Origin: Bacteroidia bacterium
GTDB taxonomy: Bacteria > Bacteroidota > Bacteroidia > Cytophagales > Cyclobacteriaceae
DNA: 42,966 nt
NCBI GenBank assembly: GCA_030430675.1
Contig: JAUIKU010000015.1
Span: 1 to 42,966, forward strand
Direction: 5' to 3'
The notes under the pieces were generated by a model. The model ran no database searches. It saw only the letters and a program-made list of their open reading frames with translations, and had not been told where the DNA came from. The position numbers and the translations under genes were made by a program. Shown here one piece after another: positions 1-8,314 of the stretch (the stretch's first letter is position 1; each line of letters starts with the position of its first letter).

Positions 1-1052
1 ATATTTCTATGCTGGCGGCGGTGTCGGATTTTTTTCACGACAGATCGGCCCCTGAAGTCCCCCTATTGGATTATTTCTCGGAAGCGGAATTTGAACAACT
101 GCATATCTACTCGTCACACAGCGATATACTCAATCAGGCAGGCAATAAAATCAACCCCGCCTACTACCAAAAATTCGGCCAAAAACTGGCAAATCGGGCA
201 GGAAAATACCATATGGGGCTGTACGCCTATCAGAAATTCCCACTCAGTGACTCGCTGGTAGCAGTAATATGCCGGGTGCCCAGCACTTATGATGAAAGTT
301 CAGTTAAGCTCTATATCTGGAATGAAAATACTGCTTCCATTATAGGCGAAAAGCGGCTGGCTGAGAATGTTTGGAATGAACACTGGATTTTGGTGGAAGA
401 CAGCTGGATCACCAGAGACCAGGCACAGGGGAATATTTCCATTATTACCCGGAAAAAAGAAGCACGCATGGAAAATGGTGAGAGACTGGAAACAGACAGT
501 CTTTACCAATGGCATTGGACCGGGTCGGGCTTTGAGCCCAGACCGGCTCACAAACTGGCTATCGGTGATTTTCCTTTGAAGGACTGGGAATCGTACCAGG
601 AGCCAAAGGCACCCACAGAGATCACCATTATCGACGAGGAACATGTATGGCTTCCCCTGGAAACCGGGGACCTTACCTGGGAAAACATAATAATGGAGCT
701 CCCCAAACCCTACTCCATTGAAAAAGAACCCATTCCCAACCAGTTCACTGTCAATCAAATCGATACCCTTATTACTATTAGCAGGCCTAACCTGAGGTTG
801 AAATTTTACCAGGCACCGGATAATATTCTATTGATTGACGGTACGATGACCGATGGATCCATACAGTTAAAAAGAGGGGTTAAAGTAGGGATATCCAAGG
901 TTGATTTCATCGGCAATTTCCAAAAGCTATCTGCACAACAAAATGTTCCTAACCTGGTTAAGGTACGCAGTAAATCCGCCGACAGGATAATTACCTATTC
1001 ATTCCAGGGGGATACCCTGGCTCGTATCGAGATCACCAACTTCATTCATTAA
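1..1052 (+). CDS. hypothetical protein, 5' end outside the window
   Basis: The reading frame is open to the left edge; the first ATG inside the window is at position 9, but nothing marks it as the real start, so the N-terminus (possibly with a signal peptide or lipobox) is probably missing. At least 349 residues are encoded. The visible part has a first half rich in Trp and Tyr with short beta-strand-like stretches (YIWNEN near residue 105, YQWHWTGSGFEP near 170), typical of an extracytoplasmic beta-rich fold. A linker near residue 205 (QEPKAPTE) precedes a second beta-rich half. I recognise no family and assign no function. The gene ends 65 bases before the next gene on the same strand. Confidence 0.55.
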   Translation, partial: ISMLAAVSDFFHDRSAPEVPLLDYFSEAEFEQLHIYSSHSDILNQAGNKINPAYYQKFGQKLANRAGKYHMGLYAYQKFPLSDSLVAVICRVPSTYDESSVKLYIWNENTASIIGEKRLAENVWNEHWILVEDSWITRDQAQGNISIITRKKEARMENGERLETDSLYQWHWTGSGFEPRPAHKLAIGDFPLKDWESYQEPKAPTEITIIDEEHVWLPLETGDLTWENIIMELPKPYSIEKEPIPNQFTVNQIDTLITISRPNLRLKFYQAPDNILLIDGTMTDGSIQLKRGVKVGISKVDFIGNFQKLSAQQNVPNLVKVRSKSADRIITYSFQGDTLARIEITNFIH

Positions 1053-1117
1053 CTTTCAGCCTCGCTTGCAAGCTCACCGATATAGGAGTATTTTAGCCAG
1101 ACACTTACCTATATCCG

Positions 1118-2110
1118 ATGCAAAAAACTTACCACTGGGGCATCCTGGCTCCAGGCAAAATAGCCCATAAGTTCGCTTCAGGACTGCAATTCGTACCTGG
1201 GGCCAAGATACAAGCGGTGGGATCCAGGAGCCTGGAACGCGCCGAATCATTTGCCGCAACATATGATATCCCCAAAAGCTACGGATCATACCAGGAGCTG
1301 GCGGAAGATCCCGATTTAGACGTTATCTATATTGCCACCCCTCATTCATTTCATATGGAGAATACCTTGATTTGCTTAAACCGGGGCAAAGCGGTTTTGT
1401 GTGAAAAACCCCTGGCTATAAACAGCGGCCAGGTGGAGGCCATGATCAATGCCTCCCGGCAAAACCAAACTTTTCTAATGGAAGCCTTATGGTCCAGATT
1501 TATACCTCATATTATTAAAACCAAAGACCTGATGGATGCAGGGGTCATAGGTCAGGTATCTCACCTGGAAGTGGATTTTGGATTTAAGGCACGCTACGAT
1601 CCCGATTCCAGGTTATTTGCCCCTCATCTTGGTGGCGGCGCTTTGCTGGATATTGGAATCTACCCTTTGTTTTTCGCATTACATCTGTTTGGAGCGCCCG
1701 ACAAAATCGATGCAGAAGCAAAGTTAGCAGCTACCGGAGTGGATGAAAGTTGCCGGGTTAAGCTTACTTTCTCCGGCAACAGGACCGCCAATTTGTGGTT
1801 CACCCTGACCGAAGATACACCGGTGGAAGCTAAATTGACCGGGTCTGCCGGGCAAATATTGTTGCCCAACCGGTGGTATCAACCGGTAAATATAACCACC
1901 ACCAAAGACGATAAACCAGAAGAAATCGCATTTGATTTTGTCGGCAATGGCTACAATTACCAGGCAGTAGAAGTACAAAAATGCCTGGAGGCTGGAAAAA
2001 TTGAAAGTGCCGTATGGAGTCACCATAATAGTTTAGCACTAATGCAGGTTATGGATGAAATCCGGCAACAGTGCGGAATATCCTATCCTTCAGAGAAAGC
2101 AGGTATTTGA
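1118..2110 (+). CDS. Gfo/Idh/MocA family NAD(P)-dependent oxidoreductase
   Basis: A 330-residue cytoplasmic oxidoreductase. The N-terminal Rossmann fold shows the family's glycine pattern (WGILAPGKIAHKFA, residues 6-19), followed by the typical DVIYIATPHSFH and the family lysine motif CEKPLA (near residue 95), whose Lys takes part in catalysis. The C-terminal alpha/beta domain carries GGGALLDIGIYPL, where family members place substrate- and cofactor-binding residues. The sequence resembles the branch that includes dihydrodiol and glucose-fructose-type dehydrogenases; the substrate cannot be read from sequence. Length is normal for the family. It starts at the ATG directly before the Rossmann strand and heads a same-strand run with a cupin, an FAD oxidase and a secreted beta-propeller, suggesting oxidation of a sugar or sugar acid. 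Confidence 0.9.
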   Translation: MQKTYHWGILAPGKIAHKFASGLQFVPGAKIQAVGSRSLERAESFAATYDIPKSYGSYQELAEDPDLDVIYIATPHSFHMENTLICLNRGKAVLCEKPLAINSGQVEAMINASRQNQTFLMEALWSRFIPHIIKTKDLMDAGVIGQVSHLEVDFGFKARYDPDSRLFAPHLGGGALLDIGIYPLFFALHLFGAPDKIDAEAKLAATGVDESCRVKLTFSGNRTANLWFTLTEDTPVEAKLTGSAGQILLPNRWYQPVNITTTKDDKPEEIAFDFVGNGYNYQAVEVQKCLEAGKIESAVWSHHNSLALMQVMDEIRQQCGISYPSEKAGI

Positions 2111-2134
2111 ATTTTCACCAAAACACTCCGGACC

Positions 2135-2455
2135 ATGAATTACACTGAACTGAACAAGCAATCCTCCAGGGAAATAATGCCCGGTTTCCATGGAAAATTT
2201 GTGCACTCCGATAACATGACCTTTGTACACTGGAAGATCGATGCCGGAGCTGCTTTACCGGAACACGCCCACCTGCACGAGCAAGTAGTAAATGTAATTG
2301 AAGGAGAGTTTGAGCTCATTGTAGACGGTGAATCACGGACCCTAAAACCCCGACAGGTAGCCTGCATCCCAGGTCATGCCAAACACAGTGGAAGAGCCCT
2401 TACCGACTGCTATATAGTTGATGTATTTTATCCCGTACGCGAGGACTATCGCTAA
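2135..2455 (+). CDS. small cupin-domain protein
   Basis: A 106-residue single-domain cupin. Cupin motif 1 is clear: PEHAHLHEQVVNVIEGEFE, with metal-ligand candidates His44, His46 or His48 and Glu49, followed by the glycine-containing strand turn. Motif 2 is PGHAKHSGRAL, with His81/His84 as the last ligand. No signal peptide is present, so it should be cytoplasmic. Small cupins of this type are often sugar isomerases, binding proteins or dioxygenase-like enzymes; no specific activity can be assigned. The gene starts 24 bases after the upstream oxidoreductase and stops 27 bases before the FAD oxidase, which fits one operon. Confidence 0.88.
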   Translation: MNYTELNKQSSREIMPGFHGKFVHSDNMTFVHWKIDAGAALPEHAHLHEQVVNVIEGEFELIVDGESRTLKPRQVACIPGHAKHSGRALTDCYIVDVFYPVREDYR

Positions 2456-2482
2456 CTGTCCTAACTCAAAACATTATATTTT

Positions 2483-3868
2483 TTGAAGAACTCCTTGCTT
2501 GAACAACTTATCACTGCCATTGGGAAGGGACAGGTACTGACCGGTCATTCCGTAAAAGAACGATACCACCACATTTGGAAAATGGACCAGCCCTTAAATG
2601 CACTGGCAGTAGCATTACCACGGTCCACAGAGGAAGTCTCAAAAATCCTGAAGATATGCCATAAAGTCCTCCAAACGGTGGTAGTGCACGGTGGTTTGAC
2701 CAACCTGGTAGGTGGAACTGAAACCGATGAGCACAACCTGGTGATCTCACTGGAAAAGATGAACCGGATTGAGGAGGTGGATACTCAAAGCCGCACTATT
2801 ACCGTTGAGGCGGGTGTTATCCTGGAAAATATTCAATCCGCTGCCAAAGAAGCAGGTTTGTTGTTTCCACTTAATTTCGGCGCCAAAGGATCGGCACAAA
2901 TGGGAGGTATCATAGCCACCAATGCCGGTGGGCTACAGGTAATGCGCTATGGCATGACCCGGCAACTGGTAGTGGGGCTGGAAGCGGTAATGGCAGATGG
3001 TACAGTTATTTCTTCCATGAAGAAACTAATCAAAGACAATTCCGGGTATGATCTAAAGCAATTGTTCGTAGGTTCCGAGGGTACTTTGGGTATTGTCACC
3101 TGTGCGGTACTGAGATTAGTGGAAAAACCCAACAGCAGGGTCAGCGCACTGGCGGCACTTTCCAGCTACTCTCAGGTGGTGTCTCTGTTAAAGTTCATGG
3201 ACCGGGGACTGGCCGGTAACCTCACCAGCTTTGAACTAATGTGGCCCCAAACCTATAAAGCACTTACCTCACCGCCAGCCACAGTATCCCCACCTCTGCC
3301 CTACCATCACAATTTTTACGTATTACTCGACAGCATGGGTAGTGACCCGAAATCTGACTCGGAGCGCTTTCACAACCTATTAGAACAGGCGTTGAATGAG
3401 GAAATTATAGAAGATGCGGTGCCCGCTACCAGTGAGTCGGATATCATTCGCTTCTGGACTATCCGCGAAGATGTTGACCCCATGGTCAGTAAGTGCAGGA
3501 ACACCCAGCAATTCGATATCAGTCTTCCCATCCCCCTGATCGGCAAGATTATTGAAGATATTGTTAATGATTTGAGACAGGTCCCTGATGTTGAAGAGGT
3601 CTTTGCTTTTGGACACGTAGCGGACGGCAATATTCATCTGGTAATTGGCAAAAGCAGCCAAAGTACTGAACTGATCAATAAGATTAATGACCTGGTATAT
3701 GGACCGTTGAAAGCTGTGGGCGGCTCGATCTCTGCAGAACACGGTATAGGAGTCCACAAGAAAAATTATTTGTCCATCAGCAGAAGCGACCAGGAAATTC
3801 AACTCATGAAAATTATTAAACAGGCAATGGATCCAAAAAACATCTTAAACCCCGGTAAAATATTATAG
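2483..3868 (+). CDS. FAD-linked oxidase, GlcD/D-2-hydroxyacid dehydrogenase type
   Basis: A 461-residue flavoprotein. The PCMH-type FAD-binding domain (about residues 35-215) shows ALPRSTEEVSKIL, VVVHGGLTNLVGG and the flavin-binding GGIIATNAGGLQ. The C-terminal FAD-oxidase domain carries FGHVADGNIHLVIG and SAEHGIGVHKK, the histidine motifs of the GlcD / D-lactate / D-2-hydroxyglutarate dehydrogenase group. It should oxidise a D-2-hydroxyacid to a 2-oxoacid; the substrate is unknown. The start is a TTG: an in-frame TAA lies at 2462-2464 and the next ATG would remove 33 residues that match the family N-terminus. It overlaps nothing, and the next gene begins 2 bases after the stop, so co-translation is likely. 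A second, larger paralogue with Fe-S domains lies at 5323-8253 on the other strand. Confidence 0.9.
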   Translation: MKNSLLEQLITAIGKGQVLTGHSVKERYHHIWKMDQPLNALAVALPRSTEEVSKILKICHKVLQTVVVHGGLTNLVGGTETDEHNLVISLEKMNRIEEVDTQSRTITVEAGVILENIQSAAKEAGLLFPLNFGAKGSAQMGGIIATNAGGLQVMRYGMTRQLVVGLEAVMADGTVISSMKKLIKDNSGYDLKQLFVGSEGTLGIVTCAVLRLVEKPNSRVSALAALSSYSQVVSLLKFMDRGLAGNLTSFELMWPQTYKALTSPPATVSPPLPYHHNFYVLLDSMGSDPKSDSERFHNLLEQALNEEIIEDAVPATSESDIIRFWTIREDVDPMVSKCRNTQQFDISLPIPLIGKIIEDIVNDLRQVPDVEEVFAFGHVADGNIHLVIGKSSQSTELINKINDLVYGPLKAVGGSISAEHGIGVHKKNYLSISRSDQEIQLMKIIKQAMDPKNILNPGKIL

Positions 3869-3870
3869 TC

Positions 3871-5262
3871 ATGAAATACTGGTCTCTCATTCTCTTCCTG
3901 TTTATAGCACCTGTCGCGGCGGCACAACAAAACTTAAACAATCAACGTGTCGATGGATACCAGGGAATATGGTTTACCCTGGGACAGTTCGACTCGACCT
4001 ACGGAGATAAATATTCCGGCGGACTAGGCACCTATACTGCCAAACACCGTCCATTGGCAGTCTATTCCAAAGAAGCCGACAAAACATTTTTTGTCTATGG
4101 TGGCACCACCGATCCCGGAGAAAAACACTTGCTGTGCATGATCTCATACTATGACCATAAAACCGGGCAGGTCCCCAAACCCGTGGTAGTTTATGACAAA
4201 ATGGGAGTAGATGACCCACATGATAATCCCAGCCTCATGATAGACAACGAGGGCTATTTATGGGTGTTTGTAAGCGGAAGGGGAAGGAGAAGACCCGGGT
4301 TCAAATATAAAAGTACGACTCCCCTGAGCATCGAATCTTTTGAAAAGATTACCGAAGAAGAAATGACTTATCCGCAACCGCACTACCATGAGGGCAGTGG
4401 TTATTTTAATTTTTTTACCAAATATACCGGGGTAAGGGAGTTGTACTTCGAAACCAGCCCCGATGGGCATTCCTGGAAAGAAGATGTAAAACTGGCGGGG
4501 ATCATAGAACAGGGAGCTACCAAAAGCGGGCACTATCAGGTAAGTGGTCAGTGGGGTAACTTATTATGCACTTTTTTTAGCAGACACCCTGATGGCAATG
4601 TAGATAAGCGAACGGATTTGTACTATGTACAAACCAAAGATCATGGGATGACCTGGACCACCGTCCAGGGAGAAGAATTGTCTCTGCCCTTAACGGAAGT
4701 GGCTTCCAAGGCCCGGATTATCGATTATGCTTCCTGGGGAAACAATGTTTACCTGAAAGATCTGAATTTCGACAAAGACGGAAACCCGGTATGCCTTTAC
4801 CTTACCAGCAAGGGCCATGCCCCCGGGCCTGACCATGGTCCCAGGGAATGGAAAATCACTCGTTTTGATGGCAACACCTGGAAAACCAGTACACTTTTTC
4901 AGTCAGATCACAACTATGACATGGGCAGTCTATATATTGATGGCCTGCACTGGCAGGTGATCGCGCCATCAATTGCCGGACCGCAACCCTACTATGCAGG
5001 GGGAGAAATGACCGTCCGGGAAAGCCGGGACGGAGGAGTTACCTGGAATCAAGAGCGGCAATTAACCAAAAACAGCACCATGAATCACAACTATGCCCGC
5101 AGGCCTTTGTACGCGGCCGATCCCTTTTATTGTTTTTGGGCGGACGGAGATCCTGCTACATTCTCCAAATCATATTTATATTTCTCGGACAAATCAGGCA
5201 ATGTGTATCAATTGCCCTATGAAATGTCCACCGAGACAGCGAAACCGATGTTGATGCGATGA
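3871..5262 (+). CDS. secreted BNR-4 family beta-propeller protein
   Basis: 463 residues with a Sec signal peptide (MKYWSLILFLFIAPVAAAQQ, cleavage expected after AAA or AQ). The mature protein begins DGYQGIWFTLGQ and continues with YSGGLGTYTAKHRPLA, a stretch shared with BNR_4-type proteins. Several Asp-box-like turns are visible (SPDGHSWKED, KDHGMTWTTV, SRDGGVTWNQ), consistent with a seven-bladed propeller. Family members are exported proteins of polysaccharide loci; some ulvan lyases (PL24/PL25) also have this fold, so a lyase or glycoside-binding role is possible but not shown. It is the last gene of the run from 1118 and begins 2 bases after the FAD oxidase. The following 60 bases separate it from a convergent gene. 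Confidence 0.85.
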   Translation: MKYWSLILFLFIAPVAAAQQNLNNQRVDGYQGIWFTLGQFDSTYGDKYSGGLGTYTAKHRPLAVYSKEADKTFFVYGGTTDPGEKHLLCMISYYDHKTGQVPKPVVVYDKMGVDDPHDNPSLMIDNEGYLWVFVSGRGRRRPGFKYKSTTPLSIESFEKITEEEMTYPQPHYHEGSGYFNFFTKYTGVRELYFETSPDGHSWKEDVKLAGIIEQGATKSGHYQVSGQWGNLLCTFFSRHPDGNVDKRTDLYYVQTKDHGMTWTTVQGEELSLPLTEVASKARIIDYASWGNNVYLKDLNFDKDGNPVCLYLTSKGHAPGPDHGPREWKITRFDGNTWKTSTLFQSDHNYDMGSLYIDGLHWQVIAPSIAGPQPYYAGGEMTVRESRDGGVTWNQERQLTKNSTMNHNYARRPLYAADPFYCFWADGDPATFSKSYLYFSDKSGNVYQLPYEMSTETAKPMLMR

Positions 5263-5322
5263 GCTTTGAGCTTTGGGCATCCGTCCGGAGCCTGGTGGCT
5301 TCGAGTACTCCGGTTCGGCAAA

Positions 5323-8253
5323 CTATTTTAGTGCCTCCCAAAGTATCTCTACCGGGTGCAGGGCTTTCTTACCGGTACCATCTTTGATCTGATGTCTGCA
5401 ACTGGTTCCCGGAGCTGCCACCATTACCTGGTGATCGAGGTCTCTGACCGTTGGGAATAACACCAGCTCCCCTATTTGCATGGAGAGCTCATAGTGCTCT
5501 TTCTCATATCCAAAAGATCCTGCCATCCCGCAGCACCCGGAAGGGATAAGCTGTACCGTATAGTTTTGGGGCAATGAGAGTATTCTTTTGGTGGGTACAA
5601 CGGAGGAAATGGCTTTTTGATGGCAATGCCCGTGTAGTTTTATCAGGCGTTCTTCGTCTTTGAACAGGTCGCTGGTCAAATTACCCTTATCTATCTCACC
5701 GGCCAGAAATTCCTCTATGGTGAAGGTGTTTGACGCTATCTTCTGTGCTTCCTGTTTCAAAGAATCCGGCATCAGTGACAGGTACTCATCTCTAAAAGAT
5801 AAAATTGCGGACGGTTCAATACCTACCAACGGTGTATTCTCATCTACCTTTCCGCTTAACAATTCTACGTTCTGAATGGCAATTTCTCTGGCCTTTTTAA
5901 GCATACCTTTTGAAAGCAGGCTTCGGCCACTTTCCAGGTGTCTGGGGATCTCAACCTGATACCCTAATTTCCGCAGCAGTTTAACGGTAGTGATACCGAT
6001 GTCCGTATCGTTGTAGTTGGTAAACTCATCGCAAAAGAGTAGTACTTTTCTGCCACTGGAGGCACTGGACTGCTGTTGATGGAACCACTTTTCCAGGGTA
6101 GTCCGGTGAAGCTTGGGTAGCGACCGGTCGACAGCAAAGCCAGCCAGTTGTTTAAAAAGTCCTGCAGTGAGTTTGTTGGATACCACAAAATTGTACAAGC
6201 CCGGCAGATGCGAAGCCAGTTTATTTGCTTTATCAAAACCCGCGATTAACCTGGTGCGAAAGGGAATTCCTTCCGTGAGATACCGTTGTTGCAGGAATTC
6301 TGCTTTTAATTTGGCCACATCCACATTAGAGGGACATTCGGCTTTGCATCCTTTACAGGAGAGACAAAGATCCATCACCTCCTTTATTTCCTGTCTGGCA
6401 AAGGGATTGGCATCATCAGACCTGGTAAGTACCTCGCGAAGTATATTGGCCCTGGCACGGGTGGTATCTTTTTCATTCCTGGTAGCCATATAACTGGGAC
6501 ACATGGTCCCTCCACTTAAGAAAGTTTTACGGCAGTCACCGGAACCATTGCATTGCTCTGCTGCCTGGACAATACCCTTATAAGGTTTGAAATCAAATAC
6601 CGTGTCGAAAGTCGGGGTAATCCGATCCGCTTCATACCTGAGGTTTTCATCCATAGGGGGCGCATTCACAATTTTACCGGGATTGAAAATATTGTGTGGG
6701 TCCCAGGTTTCCTTTACCAGTTGCAGCAAACGGTAATTATGCTCCCCCACCATTTGCGGAATAAATTCTGCTCTTAATCTGCCGTCTCCGTGTTCACCAC
6801 TTAATGATCCCCGATATTTTTTTACCAGGTGAGCTATCTCTTCTGCAATTACCCGGAACATCTTTTGCCCCTGTGATGTCTTCAGATTGAGGATAGGTCG
6901 CAGATGCAATTCACCGGTGCCCGCATGGGCATAGTGGACCGAATACAATCCGTGTTTTTTCAGTATCTGGTTGAATTCTTCGATATACTGGGGCAATTCT
7001 GCAACGTCTACCGCGGTATCTTCTATTACCGGGGCCGCTTTAGCTTCTCCCGGTATATTGGCCAGCAGTCCCAGGCCCGCCTTTCTCAGCTGCCATACTT
7101 TAGGCATGTCCTCTCCGGTGATAACCGGGTAATGATAGCCCAGTCCCTCACTTTTTAATTCAGCGATCATGGCTTCCGCCTTTTCCTTCCATGCTTCCTG
7201 CGTGCCGGTACGGAACTCTGCTACAATAATGGCCTTTGGTTCCCCTTCTACGAAAAACCTGTTCTTACTTTGTTCAATATTTTCTTTGGTGCATTCCAAT
7301 ATATAATGATCCATCATTTCACAGGCGGTTGGCTGATATTTCAAAGCCACCAGGTTGCCTAACAGGCTTTGGTGAATGGAATCAAAATGAATGCACACCA
7401 GGCATCCTTCCGAAGGCGGAATCGGTACCAGTTGTAATTTTGCCTCAGTTACCAGGGCCAATGTACCTTCCGAGCCAGCCAGCAATTTACACATGTTAAA
7501 GGGCTCACCCGCCTGATTGAATGGATGTAAATCGAGTAGCATATCCAGTGCATAACCGGTGTTCCTGCGTGGAATGGCAGGTTTGGGAAAACCACGTCGG
7601 ATCTCCTCAACATTCTTTTTATCGGATAGCAAAGATTTGATGGTACTGTAAATGGATGCTTCCAGGTCACTGACTGTTTCTGCAGCCCTGGACTTGGCCA
7701 CCAGTTCAAGATCTGTCAAAGGTCCGAAAGTAGTCACCTTGCCATCGCTCAGGATGGCCCGTACCTCCATTAGATGTTCCCTGGTACTGCCATAGACAAT
7801 TGAATTGGCGCCACATGAGTTGTTCCCAATCATCCCCCCTATCATGGCCCGGTTGGCGGTGGCAGTTTCAGGCCCAAACATCAAACCGAATTTGGCCAGG
7901 TGCTTATTCAAATCGTCCCGTACAATACCTGGCTGTACCCGTACCCAGTTTTCATCAGGGTTAACTTCCAAAACCTGATTGAAATGGGTACTCATATCCA
8001 CCACCACACCATTGCCCACAACCTGTCCCGCCAGACTGGTCCCGGCAGTCCTGGGTATTAATGGTATCTTATTTTCACCGGCAAACTGAACCAGTTTCAC
8101 CAGGTCATGCTCATTTTTAGGCACCGCTACAGCCAGGGGCATTTCCCGGTAGGCAGATGCATCGGTGGCATAAAGGATACGGGTGGCCTGATCCGTATGG
8201 ATCGACCCCTCCAATGCCCGGGACAGCTTTTCAATTAATTCCTGATCCATCAT
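5323..8253 (-). CDS. FAD-binding and Fe-S-binding oxidoreductase (YdiJ / D-2-hydroxyglutarate dehydrogenase type)
   Basis: A 976-residue fusion in the order FAD-binding domain (about 20-260; PRTAGTSLAGQVVGNG, MIGGMIGNNSCGANS), FAD-oxidase C-terminal domain (VHYAHAGTGELHLRP, GEHGDGRLRAEF), a Fe-S region with the cysteine set CNGSGDCRK, MCPSYMATR and CLSCKGCKAECP, and a C-terminal CCG domain (LHGHCHQKA, SGCCGMAGSFGYE). This matches the large soluble D-2-hydroxyacid dehydrogenases that pass electrons from FAD through 4Fe-4S clusters to a quinone or another acceptor. The architecture and length are complete. It lies 61 bases downstream of asnB on the same strand and converges with the BNR-4 gene. 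Its substrate could be D-2-hydroxyglutarate, D-lactate or a related acid; sequence alone does not decide. Confidence 0.92.
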   Translation of the reverse strand: MMDQELIEKLSRALEGSIHTDQATRILYATDASAYREMPLAVAVPKNEHDLVKLVQFAGENKIPLIPRTAGTSLAGQVVGNGVVVDMSTHFNQVLEVNPDENWVRVQPGIVRDDLNKHLAKFGLMFGPETATANRAMIGGMIGNNSCGANSIVYGSTREHLMEVRAILSDGKVTTFGPLTDLELVAKSRAAETVSDLEASIYSTIKSLLSDKKNVEEIRRGFPKPAIPRRNTGYALDMLLDLHPFNQAGEPFNMCKLLAGSEGTLALVTEAKLQLVPIPPSEGCLVCIHFDSIHQSLLGNLVALKYQPTACEMMDHYILECTKENIEQSKNRFFVEGEPKAIIVAEFRTGTQEAWKEKAEAMIAELKSEGLGYHYPVITGEDMPKVWQLRKAGLGLLANIPGEAKAAPVIEDTAVDVAELPQYIEEFNQILKKHGLYSVHYAHAGTGELHLRPILNLKTSQGQKMFRVIAEEIAHLVKKYRGSLSGEHGDGRLRAEFIPQMVGEHNYRLLQLVKETWDPHNIFNPGKIVNAPPMDENLRYEADRITPTFDTVFDFKPYKGIVQAAEQCNGSGDCRKTFLSGGTMCPSYMATRNEKDTTRARANILREVLTRSDDANPFARQEIKEVMDLCLSCKGCKAECPSNVDVAKLKAEFLQQRYLTEGIPFRTRLIAGFDKANKLASHLPGLYNFVVSNKLTAGLFKQLAGFAVDRSLPKLHRTTLEKWFHQQQSSASSGRKVLLFCDEFTNYNDTDIGITTVKLLRKLGYQVEIPRHLESGRSLLSKGMLKKAREIAIQNVELLSGKVDENTPLVGIEPSAILSFRDEYLSLMPDSLKQEAQKIASNTFTIEEFLAGEIDKGNLTSDLFKDEERLIKLHGHCHQKAISSVVPTKRILSLPQNYTVQLIPSGCCGMAGSFGYEKEHYELSMQIGELVLFPTVRDLDHQVMVAAPGTSCRHQIKDGTGKKALHPVEILWEALK

Positions 8254-8314
8254 ATTTCAGCACACCAAATTAAATATAATTTATCAGTAAGAAGCGCATT
8301 TGATCACCAGAACC

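Noticed and set aside
5285-5313. Hairpin CCGGAG/CTCCGG between convergent genes as terminator
   Set aside because: Only six paired bases with a long loop and no T tract on either strand.
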